A DNA stretch of 64,000 nucleotides from Lachnospiraceae bacterium (GTDB lineage Bacteria; Bacillota; Clostridia; Lachnospirales; Lachnospiraceae). Below are positions 27,355-36,924 of this stretch, piece by piece. The stretch spans positions 43,299 to 107,298 of the forward strand of contig BLLW01000002.1 of assembly GCA_011959285.1 (NCBI GenBank), read 5' to 3'. The translations under genes and the position numbers were made by a program. How positions within the stretch are numbered: position 1 is the stretch's first letter; the number at the start of each line of letters is the position of its first letter. The notes under the pieces are model-generated. The model was not told the DNA's origin. It did not search any database and saw only the letters and a list, made by a program, of their open reading frames with translations.

Positions 27355-28665
27355 ATGGATCATTCAGCTATAGAAAGCATGTACCAGAGGATGGGAATCA
27401 GTAGGGAAGTCTATGCGTTTGGTGAAAAAATATGGGATTCTTTAAAGGACAGGTGGGAGGAAATCGACGCCCTCTCGGAATATAATCAGCTGAAAGTCAT
27501 TAAAGCCATGCAAAAGAATAAGGTCAGCGAAGCCTGTCTTCTTGGGACGACTGGATATGGCTACAATGATCTTGGCCGTGAGACGTTGGAGAAGGTATAT
27601 GCAGATATTTTTCACACCCAGGACGCACTGGTGCGTCCGCAGATTACCTGTGGTACCCACGCCTTAGCGTTGGCGCTTATGAGCAATCTGCGTCCGGGTG
27701 ATGAACTTTTATCTCCGGTGGGGAAACCCTATGATACTTTGGAGGAAGTTATTGGCATCCGCCCCTCTAAAGGTTCCTTAAAAGAGTACGGGATCACTTA
27801 CAGACAGGTGGATCTTCTTGAAGATGGAAACATTGACTATGACGGTATTCGTCAGGCAGTCAACGGAAAAACAAGATTAGTGACGATACAGCGGTCCAAA
27901 GGATATCAAACGAGACCTACTTTGTCCGTACAAAAGATTGGAGAATTGATTGCCTTTATAAAAGAGCTCAAGTCGGATGTGATCTGTATGGTAGACAATT
28001 GCTATGGAGAGTTTACTGAAACTAAGGAGCCGTCCGATGTAGGAGCCGATCTGGTGGTGGGTTCTCTGATTAAAAATCCGGGAGGGGGTCTTGCGCCTAT
28101 AGGCGGTTATCTGGCAGGAACAAATGAATGCATTGAAAATGCTGCATACAGGCTCACCTCTCCTGGACTGGGCAAGGAAGTGGGAGCTTCCCTGCAGGCA
28201 CTTTCAACTTTTTATCAGGGACTGTTCCTTGCCCCTTCCGTGACGGCAAATGCGTTGAAGGCTGCAATATTTGCCGCGAACTTATATGAAAGGCTGGGCT
28301 TTGAGGTGGTGCCAAAGGGCAGCGAACCGAGACACGATATCATTCAGGCGGTGACTTTCGGTTCCCCCCAGGGAGTGATTGCTTTTTGTCAGGGAATACA
28401 GCAGGCAGCGCCTGTGGATGGGCATGTGACGCCGGAACCATGGGATATGCCAGGATATGACAGCCCGGTAATCATGGCGGCAGGCGCGTTTGTGTCGGGC
28501 TCTTCCATAGAACTCAGCGCTGATGGACCCATTAAGCCCCCTTATGCGGTGTATTTCCAGGGAGGACTGACTTGGCAGCATGGAAAGCTGGGAATTATGA
28601 ATACGTTACAAAAATTAGTGGAAAAAGAAATTATTATGAAGGATTTTGACAAACGAAACTTATAA
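27355..28665 (+). CDS. Methionine gamma-lyase family (aluminium resistance-like) PLP protein
   Basis: 436 residues, fold type I PLP enzyme of the Cys/Met metabolism group known as 'aluminium resistance protein' (YnbB-like). Features include GTTGYGYNDLGRETLEKVYA, the PLP-contact region CGTHALALALMSNLRPGD, DNCYGEF (PLP-ring Asp) and the Lys-bearing GSLIKNPGGGLAPIGGY. Substrate is unproven in this branch; the lyase name is by homology. It follows miaA at 15 nt, as in many Firmicutes. Confidence 0.88.
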   Translation: MDHSAIESMYQRMGISREVYAFGEKIWDSLKDRWEEIDALSEYNQLKVIKAMQKNKVSEACLLGTTGYGYNDLGRETLEKVYADIFHTQDALVRPQITCGTHALALALMSNLRPGDELLSPVGKPYDTLEEVIGIRPSKGSLKEYGITYRQVDLLEDGNIDYDGIRQAVNGKTRLVTIQRSKGYQTRPTLSVQKIGELIAFIKELKSDVICMVDNCYGEFTETKEPSDVGADLVVGSLIKNPGGGLAPIGGYLAGTNECIENAAYRLTSPGLGKEVGASLQALSTFYQGLFLAPSVTANALKAAIFAANLYERLGFEVVPKGSEPRHDIIQAVTFGSPQGVIAFCQGIQQAAPVDGHVTPEPWDMPGYDSPVIMAAGAFVSGSSIELSADGPIKPPYAVYFQGGLTWQHGKLGIMNTLQKLVEKEIIMKDFDKRNL

Positions 28666-28767
28666 AAAATACATGAAATTAGTATACATAAATTTCCAAC
28701 TGTGTTAATATAAATGATGGTTATGGGTTAAACTCATGCTATACAAAGGATATTCCGGAGGTACAAA

Positions 28768-29004
28768 ATGCGTAAAAATAACTGGGCATGCTTTCTGCTC
28801 ATTTTAGCCGGCATCGTAATCGGGGGATTCATTGGTAATCTCTTTCCCAGCACATGGCTGAATTATGGACAGACATTCGGGCTTTCAGCGCCAATTATTT
28901 TTGATATAGGAATCATGTGTATCACCTTTGGTCTTACAATCAAAATTACAGTTGCCAGCATCATAGGCATCGTAATCGCGCTGGCAATATATCGGTTTAT
29001 CTAG
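28768..29004 (+). CDS. DUF4321 small membrane protein
   Basis: 78 residues with two or three membrane segments. The pattern ILAGIVIGGFIGNL then FDIGIMCITFGLTIKITVASI is that of DUF4321. A CGGAGG site stands 8 nt before the ATG. Function unknown. It lies between the PLP enzyme and radC and is often near radC/mreB in Clostridia. Confidence 0.85.
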   Translation: MRKNNWACFLLILAGIVIGGFIGNLFPSTWLNYGQTFGLSAPIIFDIGIMCITFGLTIKITVASIIGIVIALAIYRFI

Positions 29005-29057
29005 CTGATGTTCCTTTTGGCTCTATATGAGAGAAGAGACCGGAAAGGATTTATATC

Positions 29058-29741
29058 ATGCAGACAGCTAAACAAAATACATTACTTCCTTACGAAAAAT
29101 TTTTGAAACATGGTTCTGCGTCGTTAACTGAGGCTGAACTTCTTGCCATTATCTTAAGAACCGGAACAAAAAATTGTCCCGCCTTGGAAATGGCAAAAAA
29201 AGTGCTCACCCTTGCAGGAGGGGAGAGTTTTAAATTAAATTCCCTGCACCATTTATCTTTAAATGAACTTATGGAAATCCCTGGAATTGGAGAGGTAAAA
29301 GCAGTTAAAATCAAATGCCTTTCAGAACTGGCGGTGCGGATGGCGCTTGAAAAAGCATCTGCTGCGCTTAGATATGATTCTCCTAAAACCGTGGCGGATT
29401 ATTACATGGAAAAGATGCGCCACAAAGAAAGGGAAATCATTTTACTGCTTTTGCTGGATAATAAACTGGGATTAATCGAAGAATATATTTTGTCACAGGG
29501 AACGGTGAGAGCTTCGCTATTATCAAGCCGTGAAATTTTCATCAAGGCGTTAAAGTGCCGGGCATGCCATTTAATGCTTCTGCACAATCATCCAAGCGGA
29601 GATCCAGCCCCCAGCCAGCAGGATATCGTAATCACACAAAAGATAAAAGAAGCAGGAGAACTGATGGATATACCGCTAATTGATCATATTGTTTTAGGCG
29701 ATGGCTGTTACGTCAGTTTGAAAGAAAAAGACTTATTATAG
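29058..29741 (+). CDS. radC: RadC family JAMM-domain protein
   Basis: 227 residues. An N-terminal helix-hairpin-helix region (LMEIPGIGEVKAVKIKCL) is followed by the JAB/MPN domain with LLHNHPSGDPAPSQQD, whose His and Asp residues bind metal, and C-terminal LIDHIVLGDGCYVSLKE. The name is historical; a repair role is doubtful and the biochemical function is unsettled. It sits just upstream of mreB, a common arrangement. Confidence 0.93.
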   Translation: MQTAKQNTLLPYEKFLKHGSASLTEAELLAIILRTGTKNCPALEMAKKVLTLAGGESFKLNSLHHLSLNELMEIPGIGEVKAVKIKCLSELAVRMALEKASAALRYDSPKTVADYYMEKMRHKEREIILLLLLDNKLGLIEEYILSQGTVRASLLSSREIFIKALKCRACHLMLLHNHPSGDPAPSQQDIVITQKIKEAGELMDIPLIDHIVLGDGCYVSLKEKDLL

Positions 29742-29757
29742 AAAGGGGTATCAAACT

Positions 29758-30768
29758 TTGTCAAACAATGCATTTGGTATTGATTTAGGAACCAGCAACA
29801 TAAAAATCTATAGTCGTTCAGATGATACGATTCTAGTGGAAAAGAACATGATTGCCATCGAAAATAAGAACACCTTATTTGCTTATGGCGATTCTGCATT
29901 TGAAATGTATGAAAAAGCGCCTGCCAATATTCATATCTCTTATCCGCTTTCCAATGGCGTTATTGCAGATATTAAGAACATGCAGCTTCTGGTCAAATAT
30001 TTCATTAACGATCTGACCAGAAGTAATGTAAAGCAGGGAGATTATTACATTGCAGTTCCTACAGACGTTACTGAGGTTGAGAAAAGAGCCTTTTATGATC
30101 TGGTAAAAGACGCAGGCGTAAAGGCAAAAAGGATATTGGTAGTTGAAAAGGCGGTAGCAGACGGACTAGGGCTTGATATAGATGTGAAAAATTCCCAGGG
30201 TGTCTTAATTGTCAATGTGGGATTTGATACCACCGAAATTTCTATTCTTTCTCTGGGGGGGATTGTATTGAGCCGTCTTATTAAGGTAGGCGGTCAGAAG
30301 TTTGATGATGCCATACGTGCTGCGGTAAGACGAGAATTTAGTCTGATTATTGGCGGCAAGACGGCAGAAAATGTAAAAATGAATTTAAGAGATCTTGAAA
30401 AGGAAGGAAAGGGAGCTGTGGTATACGGAAGGGATATCGTCACAGGGCTTCCCGTTGAGAGGGAACTTCCCACACAGCTGATTGATGAATCCTTGATTGA
30501 ACACTTTTATACAATCATTGATAATATCAAGGTGATTCTTGAAAGGACACCGCCAGAGCTTGCAGCGGATATTTACCGCCATGGCATTTATCTGACAGGA
30601 GGCGCATCCCAGGTAAACCATCTTCCGGCGCTGATTCAAAAGGGAACAGGGCTTAAGGTCAATGTAGCTGAGAATCCTGTGACCAGTGTAGCGCTGGGAC
30701 TATCCAAAATTATTAAGGATGACAATTACAAATCGGTTGCCTATGCAATTGAAGGAATGAGCAAATGA
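29758..30768 (+). CDS. mreB: Rod-shape determining protein MreB
   Basis: 336 residues, actin-like. Phosphate-1 motif FGIDLGTSNIKIY, the adenosine region YLTGGASQVNHLPAL and connect motifs EKAVADGLGLDI are clear. The start is TTG at 29758, preceded by GAAAGGGG; no ATG is near. MreB filaments guide lateral wall synthesis with MreC, MreD, RodA and the PBP encoded downstream. It overlaps mreC by 4 nt (ATGA). Confidence 0.95.
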   Translation: MSNNAFGIDLGTSNIKIYSRSDDTILVEKNMIAIENKNTLFAYGDSAFEMYEKAPANIHISYPLSNGVIADIKNMQLLVKYFINDLTRSNVKQGDYYIAVPTDVTEVEKRAFYDLVKDAGVKAKRILVVEKAVADGLGLDIDVKNSQGVLIVNVGFDTTEISILSLGGIVLSRLIKVGGQKFDDAIRAAVRREFSLIIGGKTAENVKMNLRDLEKEGKGAVVYGRDIVTGLPVERELPTQLIDESLIEHFYTIIDNIKVILERTPPELAADIYRHGIYLTGGASQVNHLPALIQKGTGLKVNVAENPVTSVALGLSKIIKDDNYKSVAYAIEGMSK

Positions 30769-31649
30769 GTCCAATCGTAAAGAAAAAAGGAGAGAAGTTT
30801 ACATTACCCGGTAAATATCTCCTTTTTATTTTAACATTGTTATGTACGGGTTTAATAGTAATCACTTTCAATACCAATTTGCTAAGCGCGCCCATAAGTG
30901 CAGTGGGAGGTTCTTTTATTGCGCCCTTGCAGGAGGGCATCAGCAAGGCAGGAAGCTGGATTGCTACCCGCTCGGAAGAGTTGGTGCAGATTAGATCTCT
31001 GATCAGGGAAAATGAAGAGCTAAAAGCACAGATCGATGAGCTGACCATGGAGAATATTCGTCTTCAGCAGGATCGATATGAACTTACCAATTTACGGCAG
31101 CTCTATGATCTTGACGAGCAGTATGATGATTATGAAAAGATCGGCGCCCGCATAATAGCAAAAGATTCTGGGAATTGGTTCCACTCATTTGTGATCAACA
31201 AAGGTTCCGACGACGGTCTTAAGATTGATATGAATGTAATGGCTGGCAGTGGTCTGGTGGGACGGATTGTAGATGTGGGACCAAACTGGTCTAAGGTTAT
31301 GTCTATCATCGATGATAATTCCAATACCAGTGGAATGGTACTTTCCACTTCAGACAATCTGATGGTCAGAGGGGACCTTGAGCTTTACGCGGATGGGCTG
31401 ATTAGCTTTGAAAAGTTGACAGACAAGGCAGACCGGGTAGTGGAGGGGGATAAGATTGTCACTTCAAACATCAGTGATAAATATCTTCCGGGCATTTTGA
31501 TTGGATACATATCCAGCATCAATGTTGATTCCAACAATTTGACCAAGTCAGGGCTGATCACGCCAGCAGTTGACTTTGAACATTTAGAAGAAGTGCTGGT
31601 AATTACCCAGCTTAAGCAGACCGTCGGAAGTTCCATAGGAGATTCATAA
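30765..31649 (+). CDS. mreC: Rod-shape determining protein MreC
   Basis: 294 residues: short basic cytoplasmic N-terminus, one membrane helix (residues ~18-38), a coiled coil (ENEELKAQIDELTMENIRLQ) and a beta-rich extracellular domain (GLVGRIVDVGPNWSKVMSI). It links MreB to wall-synthesis enzymes outside the membrane. It lies between mreB and mreD and touches both. Confidence 0.94.
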   Translation: MSPIVKKKGEKFTLPGKYLLFILTLLCTGLIVITFNTNLLSAPISAVGGSFIAPLQEGISKAGSWIATRSEELVQIRSLIRENEELKAQIDELTMENIRLQQDRYELTNLRQLYDLDEQYDDYEKIGARIIAKDSGNWFHSFVINKGSDDGLKIDMNVMAGSGLVGRIVDVGPNWSKVMSIIDDNSNTSGMVLSTSDNLMVRGDLELYADGLISFEKLTDKADRVVEGDKIVTSNISDKYLPGILIGYISSINVDSNNLTKSGLITPAVDFEHLEEVLVITQLKQTVGSSIGDS

Positions 31650-32168
31650 GTGAAACGAGTTGTTACATCTGCATTTTTGATTATTATATGTTTCCTCTTC
31701 CAGACCACAGTCTTTAAGGGGCTTAGCTTTGGCGGTATCGTTCCGAATCTGTTGATTATTTTGACAGCATCCTTCGGATTTATGAGGGGAGAGCGCACGG
31801 GACTGATTATTGGATTTTTCTGCGGTTTTTTGGCAGACATCTTTTTTGGAAATGTACTCGGATTAAATGCAATGATTTATATGTATATTGGATATGCAAA
31901 CGGAAAATTCAATCGCATTTTTTTTCCAGAGGATATCAAACTGCCAATCTGTCTGATTTTTGCCAGTGATTTAGCTTATGGATTTTTATATTACATCACA
32001 TTGTTTCTGATGAGGAAAAGATTTCATATTGGTTACTACTTTCTGAACATTATGCTGCCAGAAATGGTTTATACCATACTGATAACTTTGCTTTTGTATC
32101 CGCTTGTTTTATGGCTCAACAAAAAACTGGAGGATTCTGAAAAAAGGAGTGCACGAAAGTTTGTTTGA
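31650..32168 (+). CDS. mreD: Rod-shape determining protein MreD
   Basis: 172 residues with five or six membrane segments, LSFGGIVPNLLIILTASFGF and FCGFLADIFFGNVLGLNAM typical of MreD. The start is GTG directly after the mreC stop (TAAGTG), with ATAGGAG inside mreC. Its last codons overlap the start of the PBP gene. Confidence 0.93.
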   Translation: MKRVVTSAFLIIICFLFQTTVFKGLSFGGIVPNLLIILTASFGFMRGERTGLIIGFFCGFLADIFFGNVLGLNAMIYMYIGYANGKFNRIFFPEDIKLPICLIFASDLAYGFLYYITLFLMRKRFHIGYYFLNIMLPEMVYTILITLLLYPLVLWLNKKLEDSEKRSARKFV

Positions 32169-35031
32169 GAATTTTAAAGAGAATTTTTTGAATATGGTTA
32201 CTTCCCGGATATTTGTTTTGATTCTGTTGATGACATGTATCGGCGGTATCATGATCAACAGACTTTTTGATCTGCAAATCGTGCATGGGGAGGAATATGT
32301 TGATTCTTTCCAGATGAAGATTATGAGAGAGCAGTCTATCAAAGGAAGCCGGGGCTGTATTTATGATCGCAACGGAAACTTGCTTGCCTATAATGAGCTT
32401 GCACATTCTGTTATGATTGAAGATGTCTATGAAAGTGGTAAGTTGAAAAATTATCACCTCAATACCACGATTTATAAGCTGATTGGCATCATTGAATCAA
32501 ACGGTGATTCCGTGGTCAGTGACTTTAAGATTATTTTAGATAAAAATGGACGTTTTGCTTATACAGTTGAAGGCACCCAGCTTTATCGATTCTTGGCAGA
32601 TGTGTATGGACGTCTTACCATCGATGAGCTTGAAGAGAAGGAACGTACGGCTACTGCACAGGAAGTAGTGGATTACCTTTGTGGTTGGGACAGATTTCGA
32701 ATTGGAAATTATACCTCGGACGACAGTAAGGATACTTTTATTCCTGGAAATGGATTTACAAAGGAAGAAGCCTTAAAGATTCTTACCATTCGGTATGATA
32801 TGAATAACAATAGTTATCAGAAGTTTATTCCCACCACGGTGGCGACAGACGTCAGTGAAAAGACAGTTGCCGTGGTCATGGAAAACAATGCAGAATTAAA
32901 AGGGGTTACTATAGTGGAGGATACCATCCGCAAGTATGTAGACAGCCTTTATTTTGCGCACATTTTGGGGTATACAGGAAAGATTTCCCAGGAGGAGCTT
33001 ACCGCCCTTCAGGCGCAAGATGAGAATAGCGCCTACGACTTAAATGATACGGTGGGCAAGCTGGGTATTGAAAAATCAATGGAAGATCAATTGCAGGGAA
33101 TCAAAGGAAGTCGGACGATTTTCGTCAACAGCGTAGGAAAGGTGACAGATATCACAAATTATGTGGAGCCTATTGCGGGAAATGATGTTTATCTGACCAT
33201 TGATAAGGACCTGCAGATTGCTGCCTATAAAATTCTGGAGCAAAAGCTTGCCAGCATACTTTATACTAATATTGTTAATGCAAAAGAATTTAATACTTCT
33301 AATGTGAGCAGCAGTAATATCAAAATCCCAATTTACGATGTCTATTATGCGTTAATCAGCAATAACGTGATTGACACGGATCATTTCAAGGCGAAAGATG
33401 CAGGTGAAAATGAAAAAGTGGTTTACGCGGCGTATCTGGATAGGAAAAAATTTGTTTTTGATGATTTACGCATGGAACTGATGGAGACGAAAACGCCTTA
33501 TGAGACGCTTGACATGGAATATCAGATCTACGAAAGTTATATAGCAGAAATGCTCTATGATAACAGCATTATCGTAAGAGACAGGGTAGATGTAAATGAT
33601 GAGACATATATTGCATGGACTACCGATGAAGTGATCAGTTTAAATGAATATTTAAATTATTGTATTGCCATGAACTGGATTGATGTTACAAGATTAAATC
33701 TGAACAGCCAGTATTCTGACTCGGAGGAGATCTTTGAACGGATTGTGGATTACATTTTTGAGCAGTTGAAGGATGATGTGGATTTCAGTAAAAGAATCTA
33801 CCGTTTTATGATTAAGAAGGATATTATATCTGGAACGCAGATCTGTAAGATTCTGCTGGAACAGGAACTGGTCGAGATTTCTGACGAAGAGAAGGAACAG
33901 TTTGACAGAGGGGCTGTCTCGGCATACACGTTTATGATGAACCGCATTCAGAATCTGGATATCACGCCGGCACAGCTGGCGCTGGATCCTTATTCTGCCT
34001 CAATGGTCATTACCGATGTGAAGACGGGAGATGTGCTTGCTCTTGTTTCCTATCCGGGATATGATAATAACAAAATGGCAAACGGCGTAAATGCAGCGTA
34101 CTATTCGCAGCTATTGAATGATCAGTCAAAGCCGCTGATCAATTACGCGACTATGCAGATGACAGCTCCCGGATCTACCTTTAAGATGGTTTCCTCTACC
34201 GCAGGGCTAATGGAGGGAATCATAAATCTGCACACCACTTTTTCATGTACCGGGATATTTGATAAGATCAGCCCTCCGCCTACCTGTTGGATCTATCCAA
34301 GGGGCAGTCACGGATTGCTTACTCTTACAGGAGCCATCAGAAATTCATGTAATCCATACTTCTATGAGTTGGCATATCGTCTGGGAACAGTGGGAGATAC
34401 TTATTCTCCTGATGCAGGTCTTCAAAAATTGGAACATTATGCGGACATGTATGGACTTACAGAAACCTCTGGCATCGAAATCGAAGAATCGTCGCCCCAG
34501 GTATCCACAGAAGATGCGGTGCGTTCTGCCATCGGACAGGGTAACAATAACTATTCTACAGCTGGTCTTGCAAGATATGTAACCACTGTTGCCAACAATG
34601 GTACATGTTATAATCTCACGCTGGTAGATAAGATTACCGATCACAGTGGGATTTTGCTCGATGAGAGGAGCGCTGAAGTGAGAAACACCATTGACATGGA
34701 GTCTGCTTATTGGAATGCGATTCATCAGGGAATGCGTCAGGTGATTGAAGATAAATCCTACTACAGAGATCTGACGATTAATGTGGCAGGAAAAACGGGG
34801 ACGGCGGAGGAGAACAAGAATCGTGCCAACCATGCGCTATTCGTATGCTTTGCGCCTTACGAAGAGCCTGAAATTGCCATTGCAACCAGAATTGCGTATG
34901 GATATACCTCAAGCTATGCTGCACAGACGACGAAAGACGTGATTAAATATTATTTTGAACTTGAAGAGGAAGAAAAGCTTCTTTCAGGAACAGCATCACA
35001 AATGAGTGGAAGCACGGCCATTACCGATTAA
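32161..35031 (+). CDS. Penicillin-binding transpeptidase (PBP2/MrdA-like) with a large insert
   Basis: About 956 residues from TTG at 32161, which has AAAGGAG 11 nt upstream; the GTG at 32149 is inside that site. One membrane anchor (~13-32), then the class B dimerisation region (SIKGSRGCIYDRNGNLLAYN). The transpeptidase triad is S672-T-F-K, S729-C-N and K878-T-G. Between the two domains lies an extra ~250-residue mostly helical, acidic stretch (about residues 370-615), making it much longer than the usual 600-700. It would cross-link lateral wall peptidoglycan together with RodA. Overlaps mreD by 8 nt. Confidence 0.93.
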   Translation: MFENFKENFLNMVTSRIFVLILLMTCIGGIMINRLFDLQIVHGEEYVDSFQMKIMREQSIKGSRGCIYDRNGNLLAYNELAHSVMIEDVYESGKLKNYHLNTTIYKLIGIIESNGDSVVSDFKIILDKNGRFAYTVEGTQLYRFLADVYGRLTIDELEEKERTATAQEVVDYLCGWDRFRIGNYTSDDSKDTFIPGNGFTKEEALKILTIRYDMNNNSYQKFIPTTVATDVSEKTVAVVMENNAELKGVTIVEDTIRKYVDSLYFAHILGYTGKISQEELTALQAQDENSAYDLNDTVGKLGIEKSMEDQLQGIKGSRTIFVNSVGKVTDITNYVEPIAGNDVYLTIDKDLQIAAYKILEQKLASILYTNIVNAKEFNTSNVSSSNIKIPIYDVYYALISNNVIDTDHFKAKDAGENEKVVYAAYLDRKKFVFDDLRMELMETKTPYETLDMEYQIYESYIAEMLYDNSIIVRDRVDVNDETYIAWTTDEVISLNEYLNYCIAMNWIDVTRLNLNSQYSDSEEIFERIVDYIFEQLKDDVDFSKRIYRFMIKKDIISGTQICKILLEQELVEISDEEKEQFDRGAVSAYTFMMNRIQNLDITPAQLALDPYSASMVITDVKTGDVLALVSYPGYDNNKMANGVNAAYYSQLLNDQSKPLINYATMQMTAPGSTFKMVSSTAGLMEGIINLHTTFSCTGIFDKISPPPTCWIYPRGSHGLLTLTGAIRNSCNPYFYELAYRLGTVGDTYSPDAGLQKLEHYADMYGLTETSGIEIEESSPQVSTEDAVRSAIGQGNNNYSTAGLARYVTTVANNGTCYNLTLVDKITDHSGILLDERSAEVRNTIDMESAYWNAIHQGMRQVIEDKSYYRDLTINVAGKTGTAEENKNRANHALFVCFAPYEEPEIAIATRIAYGYTSSYAAQTTKDVIKYYFELEEEEKLLSGTASQMSGSTAITD

Positions 35032-35058
35032 TTATAGAGCCAAAGGAGTGTTGATATA

Positions 35059-35742
35059 TTGAAAAATTCAGTCATCATTAAAAGTTTTCAAAGCGGAATC
35101 GTGCTGCATCTGGATCCAGACCTTCCTTTTACAGAGTTGATTATTGATGTGGAAGATAAGTTCAGAGAATCCAGTAGTTTTTTTAAGGATGCAAAGATGG
35201 CGCTTTCTATCAAGGGAAGAATCCTTTCGGAGGAAGAGGAGAAACAGATTTTAGATACCATTGCTGCCAATTCAGATTTACGAATCATCTGTCTTGTAGG
35301 GGAAGATGAGGGGACAAACCAGAATTTCGTCAAAGCTCTCCAGCAGGCAGATTTTTCGGGCGGTGAAGGCGCAGGAAGCGAGGGGCAGTTCTACCGTGGA
35401 ACCTTAAAAAACGGTCAGATTCTTGAAACGGAGTCGAGTATTGTGATACTGGGGGATGTGTACCCTGGCTCCGCCATTATCTCTGCAAGAGATATCATCG
35501 TTCTTGGCGGTTTGTATGGAGAAGCCTACGCAGGAGGAAACGGAAGCAGAGAGCATTACGTTGTAGCGCTTGAAATGTCACCGGAAAAGCTTAAAATCGG
35601 TGATTTCAAATATAGATCCAAAGAAAAGATTTCCAAATGGTCGATAAGACCTAAGGTACAACCGAAAATAGCATACATTAAAGATGAAAAGGTCATAATA
35701 GATTCTCTCACGAAAGAATTACTGAGTGAACTGCCCATTTAA
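35059..35742 (+). CDS. minC: Septum site-determining protein MinC
   Basis: 227 residues. N-terminal domain (SVIIKSFQSGIVLHLD) and the C-terminal beta-helix (TESSIVILGDVYPGSAIISARDIIVLGG split by Gly turns) are the MinC two-domain form. Start is TTG at 35059 with AAAGGAG 10 nt upstream. MinC blocks FtsZ polymerisation at the poles when carried by MinD. Confidence 0.93.
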   Translation: MKNSVIIKSFQSGIVLHLDPDLPFTELIIDVEDKFRESSSFFKDAKMALSIKGRILSEEEEKQILDTIAANSDLRIICLVGEDEGTNQNFVKALQQADFSGGEGAGSEGQFYRGTLKNGQILETESSIVILGDVYPGSAIISARDIIVLGGLYGEAYAGGNGSREHYVVALEMSPEKLKIGDFKYRSKEKISKWSIRPKVQPKIAYIKDEKVIIDSLTKELLSELPI

Positions 35743-35813
35743 GTCAGGATTTTCTCAGGGGACGATTAATTCATTATAAGGAATAGCCGTCAAGCGGTGA
35801 AACGGAGGTAAGT

Positions 35814-36605
35814 ATGAGTGAAGTAATTGTCGTCACATCAGGGAAAGGCGGTGTGGGAAAGACCACCACATCCGCAAACGTAGGGACAGGTCTTGCCGCC
35901 ATGGGGAAACGCGTTGTGCTGATTGATACGGATATCGGACTTCGCAATCTGGATGTAGTGATGGGATTGGAAAACAGGATTGTCTATAATCTTGTGGACG
36001 TGGTGGAAGGGAAATGCCGGATTAAACAAGCGCTGATCAAGGACAAGCGCCATCCCAGCCTTTATCTTATGCCATCTGCCCAGACAAAAGACAAGACTGC
36101 GGTAAATCCCGATCAGATGGTAAAAATGATTAATCAGCTCAGGGAGCAGTTCGACTATATCATTTTGGATTGTCCCGCCGGGATTGAACAAGGGTTTAAG
36201 AATGCCATAGCTGGCGCTGACAGGGCATTAGTGGTGACCACGCCTGAAGTATCGGCCATTCGTGATGCAGACCGGATCATCGGACTTCTTGAAGCAAATG
36301 ATTTCACCAAGATTGATTTGATCATTAACCGTCTGAAGGTGGATATGGTTAAGCGCGGCGATATGATGAGCGCCGCAGACGTGGTGGATATTCTGGCAAT
36401 CAGTTTGATTGGGATTGTGCCTGATGATGAAAATGTAGTCATAGCAACCAATCAGGGCGAGCCTCTTGTGGGAAACAGTACGCTGGCAGGAAAAGCATAC
36501 CAGAACATATGCTTTCGGGTGACCGGAAAAGAAATTCCGTTTCTTGAATTTGAAAAAGGCGTTTCTTTCTGGACCAGAGTGTCAGGTATTTTCCATAAAA
36601 ATTAG
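35814..36605 (+). CDS. minD: Septum site-determining protein MinD
   Basis: 263 residues. Deviant Walker A SGKGGVGKTTTSANVG with the signature lysine, then DTDIGLRNLDVVMGLE, a DCPAGIEQGF switch and INRLKVDMVKRGDMMS. The C-terminus ends with a basic amphipathic segment (FWTRVSGIFHK) for membrane binding. It recruits MinC to the membrane and is displaced by MinE, encoded next. Confidence 0.96.
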   Translation: MSEVIVVTSGKGGVGKTTTSANVGTGLAAMGKRVVLIDTDIGLRNLDVVMGLENRIVYNLVDVVEGKCRIKQALIKDKRHPSLYLMPSAQTKDKTAVNPDQMVKMINQLREQFDYIILDCPAGIEQGFKNAIAGADRALVVTTPEVSAIRDADRIIGLLEANDFTKIDLIINRLKVDMVKRGDMMSAADVVDILAISLIGIVPDDENVVIATNQGEPLVGNSTLAGKAYQNICFRVTGKEIPFLEFEKGVSFWTRVSGIFHKN

Positions 36606-36617
36606 GAGGTGGGCGAT

Positions 36618-36890
36618 ATGGGAATCAGAAACTTTTTTAACAGAAGAAAATCTAGGGAAATAGCAAAAGATCGATTAAAGATACTTCTTATTTCCGACAG
36701 GGTCAACTGTTCTCCGGAAATGATGGAAATGATCAAGACAGATATCGCCAAGGTGATATCAAAGTACATGAAGATAGATACACAAAGTATGGAAATCCAG
36801 ATTAGCAAGACAGACAGCAAAGGGCGGGATAAGACGCCTACCTTGTATGCCAATATTCCTATTTTGGATTTACATAAGAATGTGAATTGA
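36618..36890 (+). CDS. minE: Cell division topological specificity factor MinE
   Basis: 90 residues from the ATG at 36618, 8 nt after AGGAGG; the GTG at 36609 is part of that site. N-terminal amphipathic helix (MGIRNFFNRRKS), the MinD-contact stretch AKDRLKILLISDR and the dimer core SPEMMEMIKTDIAKVISKYM. Presence of MinE indicates an oscillating Min system, not the DivIVA-based one of Bacillus. Confidence 0.93.
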   Translation: MGIRNFFNRRKSREIAKDRLKILLISDRVNCSPEMMEMIKTDIAKVISKYMKIDTQSMEIQISKTDSKGRDKTPTLYANIPILDLHKNVN

Positions 36891-36924
36891 CGAAGCCCGC
36901 AGGCTCTATGAAAGGTGAATGGAA

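Noticed and set aside
34345..34833. Minus-strand 162-codon frame inside the PBP gene
   Set aside because: Opposite the active-site region of the transpeptidase; explained by codon bias.
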